From the NCBI GenBank assembly GCA_937976375.1, contig CALJRU010000056.1, forward strand, positions 1-33,797: a DNA stretch of 33,797 nt, written 5' to 3'. Below, one piece after another: positions 25,531 through 33,793 of this stretch (positions are counted from its first letter, which is position 1; every line of letters starts with the position of its first letter). The stretch is from an uncultured Peptococcaceae bacterium (GTDB lineage Bacteria; Bacillota; Peptococcia; Peptococcales; Peptococcaceae). The notes beneath the pieces were generated by a model. It was not told where the DNA came from and searched no databases. It was given only the letters and a program-made list of their open reading frames with translations. The translations under genes and the position numbers were made by a program.

Positions 25531-26711
25531 ACAATGCATTACTTGAAGACGTATTAATGCAATACGAAACACCAATGTATATTTTCGATACAGATCAACT
25601 TTCATCCACTATTACAGAGTTTAAAGAATGTACTCTTGATCGCATTGGATTATGTTTTGCGATGAAAGCCAATCCGTTTCTTGTGACGCCCATCGCAGAA
25701 TTTGTGGATCGTATTGAAGTATGTTCACCTGGTGAATTTGAAATTTGCAGAACACACAACATTCCTGCGCATAAAATTCTAATATCTGGCGTTTTAAAAA
25801 GAAAAAAAGATATTTTTCGCATTCTTGATTATTATGATGGGGCCTGCCTTGTCAGTATAGAATCACCGCAGCAATTTGCATTGGTTGGTGCATGGAGCAA
25901 CGAACATCATCAAACCGTAAATGTATTATTACGGTTAAGCAGCGGCAATCAATTTGGAATGGATGAAACAACAATTTTTCAACTCATAGAAAGCAGAGAA
26001 CAATGGCCGTTTATAAATATAAAAGGACTTCATTATTTTTCTGGAACTCAAAAACGTATTGAAAAAACATTGTCTGAATTGATGTATCTAGATCATTTTT
26101 TAGAAAAGATTAATGAATCCTATGGATTTCAGTTTGATGCGTTAGAATTTGGTCCAGGGCTTGCTGTTCCACTTTTCCAGGGCAAGAATAATGAAATGAT
26201 CGAAGAACTAAAAAAGATCTGCTCGGCAATTGCTGATATGACGTGGTGCGGACATGTTACCTTAGAAATGGGACGTGCATTTGCCTCAGATTGCGGTACA
26301 TATCTTACACGTGTCATCGATACAAAGTCAACTGAGGATTCAAATTATGCCATCGTAGATGGTGGTATGCATCATCTGCATTATAATGGACAAATTCGCG
26401 GAATGTATCATCCACATTTTCATGTTTTATCGCGAAAAGCAGGAAAAAAATCAAAACCATGGTGCATATGCGGCGCTCTTTGCACGACCAATGATATTTT
26501 AGTGCAAAAATATGAATACACACTTTTTAACAATGATGTGTTGGTTTTTAAAATTGCGGGAGCCTATACCATGACTGAAGGAATGTCATTATTTCTAAGT
26601 CATGCTCTTCCAAAAATTTTACTTTATAGCAAAGAGAATGGTTGGAAATTAATACGCAATAATATAGAAACATGGACGTTGAATATGAGTCAGGAGGAAA
26701 GAAATGGATAA
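25527..26711 (+). CDS. Fold-III PLP-dependent decarboxylase (LysA/BtrK-like)
   Basis: This 394-aa enzyme has the PLP lysine in FAMKANPF (K47), HYFSGTQ (169-175, equivalent to HxHxGSQ of LysA), a phosphate-loop variant FGPGL, EMGRAF (E247), VDGGMHHL (277-283) and CGALCTTNDIL, with Cys319 and Asp323 at the decarboxylase catalytic positions. It also has GAYTMTEG. The layout is that of alanine-racemase-fold decarboxylases. The SGTQ and DGGMHH variants recall enzymes that work beside a ligase and a carrier protein (BtrK; exosortase-A-associated decarboxylases) more than housekeeping LysA. Lying between ligase and carrier genes with overlaps on both sides, it may decarboxylate a carrier-bound amino acid, or make the free substrate. 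It is not part of ordinary dlt operons. Confidence 0.85.
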   Translation: MNNALLEDVLMQYETPMYIFDTDQLSSTITEFKECTLDRIGLCFAMKANPFLVTPIAEFVDRIEVCSPGEFEICRTHNIPAHKILISGVLKRKKDIFRILDYYDGACLVSIESPQQFALVGAWSNEHHQTVNVLLRLSSGNQFGMDETTIFQLIESREQWPFINIKGLHYFSGTQKRIEKTLSELMYLDHFLEKINESYGFQFDALEFGPGLAVPLFQGKNNEMIEELKKICSAIADMTWCGHVTLEMGRAFASDCGTYLTRVIDTKSTEDSNYAIVDGGMHHLHYNGQIRGMYHPHFHVLSRKAGKKSKPWCICGALCTTNDILVQKYEYTLFNNDVLVFKIAGAYTMTEGMSLFLSHALPKILLYSKENGWKLIRNNIETWTLNMSQEERNG

Positions 26712-26931
26712 TCTTTTAAACGTATTAATGGAACTTGACGACAGTATTGATTGGGAAAATGAAACAGCATTAATCAGTAATCAGATTTTGGATTCATTTG
26801 CCATCGTAAGTCTAATTGCAGAATTAGAAACCGTTTTTGACATTCGAATTGAAGCAAAAGAAATGGTACCGGAAAATTTTAATTCTTTAGCTTCTATGCA
26901 AGCGATGATTTCGCGGCTTCAATCAGAGTAA
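26704..26931 (+). CDS. DltC-like acyl/aminoacyl carrier protein
   Basis: This 75-aa acidic carrier protein has the phosphopantetheine site at Ser31 in ILDSFAIVSLIAELE, followed by helix III features VFDIRIEAKEMVPENFNSLASM similar to DltC. Its small size and position between the decarboxylase and MBOAT genes make it the carrier for the ligase product. GGAGG lies 6 bases before ATG 26704, and the gene overlaps the decarboxylase end by eight bases. A 4'-phosphopantetheinyl transferase must come from elsewhere in the genome. Confidence 0.92.
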   Translation: MDNLLNVLMELDDSIDWENETALISNQILDSFAIVSLIAELETVFDIRIEAKEMVPENFNSLASMQAMISRLQSE

Positions 26932-26934
26932 CGT

Positions 26935-28527
26935 ATGGCATACAATACACCTCTTTATTTGTTATTGTTTTTGCCGCTGGTAATAATCTCCTATCAATTA
27001 TCAGCGCAAAAATATCGTTGGATGGTCTTACTCATTGCCAGCTATCTATTTTTCTATTCATTCAGCGGTAAACTTGTGCTGGTATTGATGGGAACAACCG
27101 TGTTCATCCATTACATCGGGATTTTGTTAATGCATTTGCAAGAAAAAAGAAATCTTGCGTTATCACAGGCAAATCAGGATGAAAAACATGCCATAAAAGA
27201 AGCCTTTCAAAGGCAAGAACGTTTTGTTCTTGCCGGAGGCGTTCTTACACTTGTAGCCGTATTAGGCTATCTAAAGTATTCAAATTTTTTCTTTACAAAT
27301 GTTAATATTCTGATGACAAGTTTGGGTTGGCAAAGTGGTGGCTTTTCTATTGAAAAAATAATCCTTCCGATTGGCATATCATTCTACACATTACAAGCCA
27401 TTAGCTACATCATTGATGTGTATTGGGAAAAAATCCCAGCACAGCAACATTTAGGAAAATTGGCATTGTATCTTGCTTTCTTTCCACAGATTATGGAAGG
27501 TCCCATTAGTATGTTTCATCAAACAGGGGATCAATTATTCAGTGGATCGTCCATTCGCAAGGAGAATTTACGTTTAGGCATTCTCCGAATATTTTGGGGT
27601 TTATTCAAAAAAATCATTATTGCAGATCGATTAAATGTGTTGGTGGGAAATGTATTTGATAATCATCATCAATATAGTGGTGCCATTGTTGTTATCGCAG
27701 CAATAGCCTATACAATACAACTTTATATGGAATTTTCAGGTTGTATGGACATTGTTATTGGAAGCGGGAAGATCTTTGATATAGATTTGCCAGAGAACTT
27801 TAGACAGCCTTTTGCTTCTAAAAATGCAGCTGAATTTTGGCGTCGTTGGCATATTACCTTGGGCATTTGGTTAAAAACGTATGTTTTTTTCCCGGTTTCA
27901 ACCTCTCAATTCGTAAAAAAGTGGAATAGGTTTGGTCGCAAACATTTGAGTAAATATGTTACTCGATTGGGTGTAACAGCAATAAGCTTGTTTCCAGTTT
28001 GGCTGATCAACGGGATCTGGCATGGTGCTAATTGGAATTATATCTTTTTTGGCATGTACTATTTTGTCATTTTGCTGTTAAGCGCGGCTTTTGATCCTGT
28101 GCGAGAACGAATTGTAGTATTATTTCATATCAACGACAAAGCATCTTACTGGCAATTAGTACAGATGGTAAAAACATGGATAATTATTGTTGTTGGTGAA
28201 CTGTTTTTTAGAGCTCAAGGATTAAAAGCAGGCATTGAAATGTTCGCTAGTATTTTCCAAAAACCAATGATAAACAAGCTTTTTGATGGTTCTTTATTTC
28301 AATTGGGGCTAGATATTGGAGATTTTCAGGCTGTTGTTTTTGGTGTGGGGATCGTAGCATTGATCGGCTATCTTCGTGAAAGAAATATGATTTCTAACGA
28401 TACCCTAGTTAAAATGCCTATCATTTCTCGTTCTATATTGTATAGTTTTTTGATACTTTCAATAGTAATTTTTGGCGCTTACGGATATGGTTATCAACAG
28501 GTGGATTTAATTTATGCGGGATTTTAA
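26935..28527 (+). CDS. MBOAT-family membrane O-acyltransferase, DltB-like
   Basis: This 530-aa polytopic membrane protein has about 11-12 helices. Typical MBOAT signatures include FFPQIMEGPISMF, AYTIQLYMEFSGCMDIVIG, ENFRQPFASKNAAEFWRRWH and the active-site His in NGIWHGANWNY (H363). In D-alanylation DltB takes the thioester-bound group from DltC and passes it across the membrane. The protein is longer than typical DltB (~400 aa) and closer in length to alginate/cellulose acetylation MBOATs, with extra C-terminal helices. It starts three bases after the carrier gene and overlaps the SGNH gene by 14 bases. I infer that it accepts the group from the carrier encoded upstream. Confidence 0.9.
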   Translation: MAYNTPLYLLLFLPLVIISYQLSAQKYRWMVLLIASYLFFYSFSGKLVLVLMGTTVFIHYIGILLMHLQEKRNLALSQANQDEKHAIKEAFQRQERFVLAGGVLTLVAVLGYLKYSNFFFTNVNILMTSLGWQSGGFSIEKIILPIGISFYTLQAISYIIDVYWEKIPAQQHLGKLALYLAFFPQIMEGPISMFHQTGDQLFSGSSIRKENLRLGILRIFWGLFKKIIIADRLNVLVGNVFDNHHQYSGAIVVIAAIAYTIQLYMEFSGCMDIVIGSGKIFDIDLPENFRQPFASKNAAEFWRRWHITLGIWLKTYVFFPVSTSQFVKKWNRFGRKHLSKYVTRLGVTAISLFPVWLINGIWHGANWNYIFFGMYYFVILLLSAAFDPVRERIVVLFHINDKASYWQLVQMVKTWIIIVVGELFFRAQGLKAGIEMFASIFQKPMINKLFDGSLFQLGLDIGDFQAVVFGVGIVALIGYLRERNMISNDTLVKMPIISRSILYSFLILSIVIFGAYGYGYQQVDLIYAGF

Positions 28528-29518
28528 TAGCACGTTCAAAATAATTATTAGTTTTTGTCTTCTTATTGTTATAGCTGCAGGAAGTGTTTTTGGCGGATCT
28601 TATCTGGTGTTACGTGAAGTGCGACATCATCCGGAGCGACTTCCGGATCGATGCCGCACCATTGTTGAACTACAAAATGAATCGCCACGGACATTAGATG
28701 TTCTATTATTAGGTGATAGTTTGAGTTATTGCTCATTTTCGCCAATGCAGCTTTGGAATCAGTATGGGATATCTTCCTATTCAGGTACACAGTCTGCGCA
28801 AAATATACAAGAATCTTATTATATGTTAAAATCAGCGCTTAAAACACAGCAACCCAAAGTTGTAGTGCTTGAAACAAACACCATTTTTCGTGAAAGAAAA
28901 GGTCTAAGCGGCTTAAGTGATACATTAACAACGATGGTAAATTATTATTGCCCAGCAATTGCCTATCATGATATTTGGAAAACATATTTTAGTAATAAAC
29001 GATTTGCACGTTTGGATTACAAAGGCTTCGTTTTACGCGATTTGATTGCGCCCTATTCTGGCGGCGAATACATGCATAAGACGAATGGACTGGCAACAAT
29101 TTCAAGCAACTGTGAATACTATTTAGATCAAATTCAGAATCTTTGTGAGCGAAACAACATTGATCTTATGCTTGTCAGTGCACCATCTCCTATGAACTAT
29201 AACTATGAAAAACACAATGCACTTAAATCGCTAGCGAGTCAGAAGAAGTTACCATACATTGATTTGAATATTCAAGTCGATACAATGAAAATCGATTGGA
29301 AGCACGATAGCTTAGATAACGGGGATCACTTAAATTTGCGTGGTGCTGAGAAAACAACTGCTTTCCTAGGAAAAAAATTGAATTCAATGTATGATTTTTC
29401 AGATCATCGTCATGAAAAGAATTATGAATTATGGAATGCTCAAGCTAAGGAATATAAGAAAAAAGTAAAAGAAGTTTTAAAAGAAATGGATAAAAAAGAA
29501 AGTATCGCAGTGGGGTGA
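28514..29518 (+). CDS. DltD-like membrane-anchored SGNH-fold protein
   Basis: This 334-aa protein is anchored by one N-terminal helix (about residues 10-30), with the remainder outside the cell. The SGNH serine is in LLGDSLSYCSF (S69), a conserved Asn-containing segment follows (TQSAQNIQESYYM), and Asp/His occur in DNGDHLNLRGAEK near the C-terminus. Partners of this type complete acyl transfer for MBOAT proteins: DltD for teichoic acid D-alanylation, AlgX/PatB-type for polysaccharide acetylation. The acceptor here is unknown. AGGTGG precedes ATG 28514, which lies inside the MBOAT gene. The C-terminus is Lys-rich and helical. Confidence 0.85.
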   Translation: MRDFNSTFKIIISFCLLIVIAAGSVFGGSYLVLREVRHHPERLPDRCRTIVELQNESPRTLDVLLLGDSLSYCSFSPMQLWNQYGISSYSGTQSAQNIQESYYMLKSALKTQQPKVVVLETNTIFRERKGLSGLSDTLTTMVNYYCPAIAYHDIWKTYFSNKRFARLDYKGFVLRDLIAPYSGGEYMHKTNGLATISSNCEYYLDQIQNLCERNNIDLMLVSAPSPMNYNYEKHNALKSLASQKKLPYIDLNIQVDTMKIDWKHDSLDNGDHLNLRGAEKTTAFLGKKLNSMYDFSDHRHEKNYELWNAQAKEYKKKVKEVLKEMDKKESIAVG

Positions 29519-29522
29519 AACT

Positions 29523-30095
29523 ATGACAATTAAATGGAAGACTTGGTCAACCATTTTGCTAATGCTTTTTTGCACCGGTCTATGTCTTTTGCTATTAAAG
29601 GCCTATTTTGATGGGCAATTCAATTCTGTAGCATCATTGCGAGAATATATCAATGGATTTGGCGCTTTAGGACCAATTATTCTGACACTTATCCAGGCAG
29701 CTCAAGTTGTTTTGCCAGTTTTACCTGGTTTTTTTGGCTGTGCAGTTGGCGGTGTGCTGTTTGGATGGGCTGGAGGGTTTTGGTGTAATTATATCGGTAT
29801 TTCTCTTGGCTCTATTTGTGCATTTTTATTAGCACGGACTTTTGGGCAAACCCTTATTACAAAAATGTTTCGAGGAAAACGTTATGACCGTTGGAGTTCA
29901 TGGGCGGCAAAAAGTAAATCGTTTTCAACGATGTTGTTTCTTGCCATGCTATTACCTTTATTCCCAGATGATTTTCTTTGTTATTTTACTGGAATTACAA
30001 AAATGAAAACATGGCGTTTTATAATGATCATAATCATTGGTAAACCATGGTGTATTCTGGCGTATAGTATCTTCTTTGCTGCAGCAGTATCTTAA
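29523..30095 (+). CDS. DedA/TVP38 (VTT)-type membrane protein
   Basis: This 190-aa protein has about five helices and the VTT core LPGFFGCAVGGVLFGWAGGFWCNYIGISLGSICAFLLARTFG, followed by FLAMLLPLFPDDFLCYFTGIT. The DedA/TVP38 superfamily includes lipid carrier flippases (recycling undecaprenyl phosphate or phosphatidylethanolamine) and is linked to membrane potential and peptide resistance. Here it sits between the acyl-transfer genes and PE synthesis genes, so a lipid-scramblase role is plausible. GGGGTG stands 6 bases upstream of ATG 29523. Confidence 0.87.
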   Translation: MTIKWKTWSTILLMLFCTGLCLLLLKAYFDGQFNSVASLREYINGFGALGPIILTLIQAAQVVLPVLPGFFGCAVGGVLFGWAGGFWCNYIGISLGSICAFLLARTFGQTLITKMFRGKRYDRWSSWAAKSKSFSTMLFLAMLLPLFPDDFLCYFTGITKMKTWRFIMIIIIGKPWCILAYSIFFAAAVS

Positions 30096-30126
30096 TGCGT
30101 GTTTTTTTGAAAGTGATGGTGAAATT

Positions 30127-30777
30127 ATGAGCGAAAATAAATTTAAACTTTGCGGGTACTATAATTATACAGTGGTACTTACATATATTGGAATGTTAAC
30201 AGGATTATTTGGTATTGTTCAAGTAATCGCAGGAGAGTTCAGAACCGCTTTAATATGTCTAATGGTTGCAGGGCTTTGTGATATGTTTGATGGTATGGTT
30301 GCTTCAACAAAAGACCGTACCGAAAATGAAAAAAGATTTGGTGTTCAGATTGACTCATTAAGTGATTTAATTTGTTTCTGTGTCTTACCAGCGTTATTGG
30401 TTTATCAAGCCTGCAATCATGGGAAAGTAGTAATGATAGTTGGCGGTCTTTATGTTTTATGCGGCCTCATTCGCTTGGCATATTTTAATGTAATGGAAGA
30501 AGAGCGTCAAAAGCATGATACGGGCAAACGTAAATATTATCTCGGACTTCCTGTCACATCAGCAGCTTTAATTCAACCACTAGCTTTTGTAGCTGCAGGG
30601 AATCCTCACACTAATGGTCAAAACATATTGGTAACTGTGATGGCATTAACAGCTGTTGCTTTTGTTCTGCCATTACATATTAAAAAACCATATTTTGCAG
30701 GAAAAATTGCTTTGGTCTTTACGGGTGTTGCTGAATTTGTTATTTTGTTAGTAAGTGTGGGGCTAAATATACAATGA
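30127..30777 (+). CDS. pssA: CDP-diacylglycerol-serine O-phosphatidyltransferase
   Basis: This 216-aa membrane enzyme has the CDP-alcohol phosphatidyltransferase motif DMFDGMVAS...FGVQIDSLSD. All four Asp and both Gly are kept, while the usual Arg after Ala is Ser. It should make phosphatidylserine from CDP-diacylglycerol and serine. The serine specificity is supported by the SLSDLICFCVLPALL segment and by the phosphatidylserine decarboxylase gene that overlaps its end by four bases. ATG 30127 is chosen because GGTGA precedes it; the open frame continues upstream into the DedA-like gene but without family similarity. Confidence 0.9.
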   Translation: MSENKFKLCGYYNYTVVLTYIGMLTGLFGIVQVIAGEFRTALICLMVAGLCDMFDGMVASTKDRTENEKRFGVQIDSLSDLICFCVLPALLVYQACNHGKVVMIVGGLYVLCGLIRLAYFNVMEEERQKHDTGKRKYYLGLPVTSAALIQPLAFVAAGNPHTNGQNILVTVMALTAVAFVLPLHIKKPYFAGKIALVFTGVAEFVILLVSVGLNIQ

Positions 30778-31610
30778 AAGAAACGGCAATTATTAATTTT
30801 CTGTATTCAACAATTCCAGGACGAGGTTGTTTAAAAATTTTGACGCAACCTTGGTTTTCAAAATGTTGTAGTCTTTATCTTGATAGTCACACGTCTGCAT
30901 GGATGGTACCATTTTTTATAAAAAAATATCAAATAGATATGCGAGAATATTCTTTAGGTCCTTATCATTCTTTTAATGACTTTTTCACTAGAAAACGCCA
31001 AGACAAGTTATTAAAATATGAAGAGGATCAATTGGTTAGTCCCTGTGATGGATGGCTTAGCATTCATAAAATTTCATCAGATAAGATTTTTAAAATAAAA
31101 AATGCAACATATGATATCTCGCAGCTTTTAAGAGATCCCATGCTTGCAGATAAATATAGTAACGGTCTTTGTTTCATCTTTCGAATGACTCCGCAACATT
31201 ATCACAGATATAGTTATTCTTGTAGTGGAGAAGCTTCGGCGACCAGACGAATCAAAGGCATACTACATTGTGTGCGTCCTATCGCTTATGGCAGCCGCTC
31301 AGTATATACTGAAAATTGTCGAGCCTATGAAATTATTCGCTCCCAAAAGTTTGGAGATGTTATTCAAATGGAAGTCGGGGCATTAATGATAGGAAAAATT
31401 TGTAATCATCCTCATAAAATGTACGTTGAAGGTTTACAAGAAAAAGGTTTTTTCGCCTTTGGGGGATCAACAATTATTATTTTGCTTCAAGCCGATAAAA
31501 TAATCATAAATAATAAATTTAAAGACGCTTTTTTTAAAGAAATATCTGTTCGTCAAGCTGATACCCTCGGGTACATGCCTAGAAGAGAGTGTGGAGATCA
31601 AAATGAGTAA
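30774..31610 (+). CDS. psd: Phosphatidylserine decarboxylase proenzyme
   Basis: This 278-aa proenzyme converts phosphatidylserine to phosphatidylethanolamine using a pyruvoyl group. It has PQHYHRYSYSCSG (the His/Tyr region), VYTENCRAYEII, MEVGALMIGKICNH and the self-cleavage site FGGSTIIILL, with Ser232 becoming the pyruvoyl group after cleavage at Gly231-Ser232. The N-terminal part YSLGPYHSFNDFFTRK is typical of the Psd-II-like forms in clostridia. It overlaps pssA (ATGA) and, at its end, the regulator gene (ATGAGTAA), so PE synthesis is translationally tied to the operon. Confidence 0.93.
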   Translation: MKETAIINFLYSTIPGRGCLKILTQPWFSKCCSLYLDSHTSAWMVPFFIKKYQIDMREYSLGPYHSFNDFFTRKRQDKLLKYEEDQLVSPCDGWLSIHKISSDKIFKIKNATYDISQLLRDPMLADKYSNGLCFIFRMTPQHYHRYSYSCSGEASATRRIKGILHCVRPIAYGSRSVYTENCRAYEIIRSQKFGDVIQMEVGALMIGKICNHPHKMYVEGLQEKGFFAFGGSTIIILLQADKIIINNKFKDAFFKEISVRQADTLGYMPRRECGDQNE

Positions 31611-32316
31611 TGGAACGATTTTGCTAATTGAAGATGATGAAGATATCCGGGAAAGTATCCGAATACTTCTTGAAAGCGAAAATTATATTATCCATGAAGC
31701 TGAAAATGGAAAACGTGGATTAGAACTTTTATCTGAAGAAACTGATTTGGTCATTCTTGATATAATGATGCCCGGCATTAGCGGATTACGCACATGTGAA
31801 GAAATACGAAAACATTCTAATGTTCCGGTGCTTTTTCTTACTGCCAAAGCTCAGGAATCCGATAAATTAATCGGATTAATGGCAGGAGGAGATGATTATC
31901 TCCCCAAACCATTTTCTTACGCAGAACTTTTAGGTCGAGTAAAAGCATTGGTTAGACGCTACAATATTTATCTTGGCCGTGTCAATAACGAAACGGATGC
32001 AGAAGAATGGATATCAAGCGGAGAAATCAGAATACATAAATCTTTTAACTCCGTTTACCTTGCAGATGAAGAGGTAACAATGTCAGATATCGAATATCAT
32101 ATCTTATTACTGCTTATGAAGCATCCTAAAATGATTTTTTCGGCTCAGAAGATATATGAAAATGTTTGGGACGAACCATACTTTTATTCTTGCAACAGCA
32201 CAGTAATGGTTCACATTAGGAAATTGCGCGTAAAAGTAGAGAAAGATCCTAAAAATCCGACATACATTAAAACTGTATGGGGGAAGGGGTATAAATTTGA
32301 CACTGACAAAGATTAA
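31603..32316 (+). CDS. OmpR-family response regulator of the envelope operon
   Basis: This 237-aa regulator has a receiver with E10-D11-D12, phospho-acceptor D53 in ILDIMMPG and the PKPF lysine, plus a C-terminal winged helix ending TVWGKGYKFD. The start overlaps the psd stop by eight bases and the end overlaps the kinase start, so it is made together with the envelope enzymes. The three TTTAGAAT repeats upstream of the operon are a natural candidate for its binding site, which would make the operon self-regulated. Confidence 0.9.
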   Translation: MSNGTILLIEDDEDIRESIRILLESENYIIHEAENGKRGLELLSEETDLVILDIMMPGISGLRTCEEIRKHSNVPVLFLTAKAQESDKLIGLMAGGDDYLPKPFSYAELLGRVKALVRRYNIYLGRVNNETDAEEWISSGEIRIHKSFNSVYLADEEVTMSDIEYHILLLLMKHPKMIFSAQKIYENVWDEPYFYSCNSTVMVHIRKLRVKVEKDPKNPTYIKTVWGKGYKFDTDKD

Positions 32317-33628
32317 ACGCGATTCTTTGTATATGCAACTTTTTCGATTGTTAATCTTCTCGGCATTTGCATCTTTTTTGTTATTTCTGGCTATAGATTA
32401 TGCAAGCAATACCATCATAAATCATTACTTTGAAAAGACAAACTATATTGAAAGACGAGATGTCGAAAAAATAGGTGAGATGCAGCAATATGTTAACGAA
32501 CAATCCATTAGTTCTAAAAATGATGAAAAACTATGGGAATGGGCCAAACAAAACAAAATCCTGTACTTACAAGTAATAAAAGATAACTATGTATTGTTTG
32601 ATTCAAAATTTCCAGACCAGGATTTATGGGAAGATGAAATTGCTATTGATAACTACCCGCTGGAAGAATATTTCTCAGTTCAACTCACCGATGGTGAAGT
32701 TTTGGTTTCAATCATTGGTCCTTACAGTTATCAATTTTATAATTATGCTTTTATAACAGAATTAATTTTATGTTTTTGCACCTTTGTTTTATTTGTCTTG
32801 TTAGGTATTCGTCAGAAAATGTCGTATTTGGCACAGTTAAGTGATGAAATTGATATTCTTGAAGGTGGAAGTTTGGATTACCCGATCACCGTAAAGGGAA
32901 ATGATGAAATCGCGGCTCTGGCCAGTGGCCTTGAAAACATGCGGCTTTCTTTTCACAAACTCATTTTAAAAGAAGGAGAACTGGTTAGAGAAAATCAGCG
33001 AATGATTACAGAAATGTCTCATGATTTACGAACACCAATTACATCTATTATTTTGTATACTGAGATTTTAAAGAAAGGCGCCTATCAAGATCGTGCACAA
33101 CAAGAACATTATTTAGAAAAGATTGATTTAAAGGCACGTCGTCTGAAACAACTTACAGATCATCTTTTTGAATATGCTTTGGTAAGCGGTGAAACGGATA
33201 TTGAATTAGAACAAGATGAATGGATTGAAACAATCTTTTATGATACGATCTCAGAAACAATCGCTTATCTAGAACAAAACGGTTTTAACGTTTCCTTTAA
33301 ATCTCATTGGCCACAAAAAAGAGTTTGTATTTCAACAGAATGTATTGTTCGCATTATGGATAATATTGCTTCTAATATTATAAAATATGCGGATGAAAAT
33401 TTTCCTATTGGAATTTCATTTATCGACAATAATGATTGGGTAGGAATTCGTTTTTGGAACTATATACGTTCTGAGGAAAAAGATGTTGAAAGTACAGGGA
33501 TTGGTATTCAGAGCGTACGAAATATGATGCAAAAAATGGGCGGGAAATGTAAAGTTATCAATCAAAATGGTATTTTTGAAATCATGTTACTATTTCCCAA
33601 TAAGCCTGGAGGAAATACGGTAGAATAA
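32297..33628 (+). CDS. Sensor histidine kinase with HAMP domain and extracellular loop
   Basis: This 443-aa kinase has two membrane helices (about 14-34 and 152-171) enclosing a ~115-residue external sensor domain, then a HAMP linker (about 172-223) and H-box EMSHDLRTPITS (H242). The ATPase N-box is MDNIASNIIKYA. The G1 box, normally DNGxG, is replaced by WNYIRSEEKD, and G2 reads STGIGIQSV; such altered ATP lids occur in some Bacillota kinases. The start is TTG 32297, with GGGGAAGGGG about 7 bases upstream; ATG 32333 is an alternative. The external sensor differs from the two loop-less kinases earlier in the window and suggests direct sensing of an external signal. Confidence 0.88.
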   Translation: MTLTKIKRDSLYMQLFRLLIFSAFASFLLFLAIDYASNTIINHYFEKTNYIERRDVEKIGEMQQYVNEQSISSKNDEKLWEWAKQNKILYLQVIKDNYVLFDSKFPDQDLWEDEIAIDNYPLEEYFSVQLTDGEVLVSIIGPYSYQFYNYAFITELILCFCTFVLFVLLGIRQKMSYLAQLSDEIDILEGGSLDYPITVKGNDEIAALASGLENMRLSFHKLILKEGELVRENQRMITEMSHDLRTPITSIILYTEILKKGAYQDRAQQEHYLEKIDLKARRLKQLTDHLFEYALVSGETDIELEQDEWIETIFYDTISETIAYLEQNGFNVSFKSHWPQKRVCISTECIVRIMDNIASNIIKYADENFPIGISFIDNNDWVGIRFWNYIRSEEKDVESTGIGIQSVRNMMQKMGGKCKVINQNGIFEIMLLFPNKPGGNTVE

Positions 33629-33634
33629 TAACAA

Positions 33635-33676
33635 ACACAAAAGTTATTACACAAAAGTTATTACACAAAAGTTATT
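33635..33676 (+). repeat. Three tandem copies of a 14-bp repeat
   Basis: ACACAAAAGTTATT is repeated perfectly three times, at 33635-33648, 33649-33662 and 33663-33676, starting seven bases after the kinase stop. A fourth, degenerate copy (ATGTTTGCGTTATT) follows. Confidence 0.9.
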
Positions 33677-33716
33677 ATGTTTGCGTTATTCTTGAGGGAC
33701 AAAACATAAAAAGAAA

Positions 33717-33742
33717 GATCCTATCTTAATAAAGATAGGATC
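33717..33742. other. Perfect hairpin without T-run
   Basis: GATCCTATCTT (33717-33727) pairs with AAGATAGGATC (33732-33742) around AATA. No T-run follows on the plus strand. It may protect the operon mRNA 3' end or act with the next hairpin. Confidence 0.6.
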
Positions 33743-33755
33743 TCAGACTGTAGAT

Positions 33756-33793
33756 AAACCCTATTTTGGCATTTTTGCCAAAATAGGGTTTTC
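33756..33793 (+). terminator. Rho-independent terminator of the envelope operon
   Basis: AAACCCTATTTTGGC (33756-33770) pairs perfectly with GCCAAAATAGGGTTT (33777-33791) around ATTTTT, with TTTTC at its end. The A-rich left arm could also make it work for a convergent gene beyond the window. Confidence 0.85.

Noticed and set aside
25527..26711. Housekeeping diaminopimelate decarboxylase (lysA)
   Set aside because: The fold matches, but SGTQ, FGPGL and DGGMHH differ from the usual LysA motifs (GSQ, GGG, DaGmN), and the gene is embedded with overlaps between a ligase and a carrier gene.
26704..26931. Fatty-acid acyl carrier protein
   Set aside because: The Ser region reads LDSF rather than the usual DSLD of AcpP, the length and C-terminal helix resemble DltC, and the neighbours are Dlt-like.
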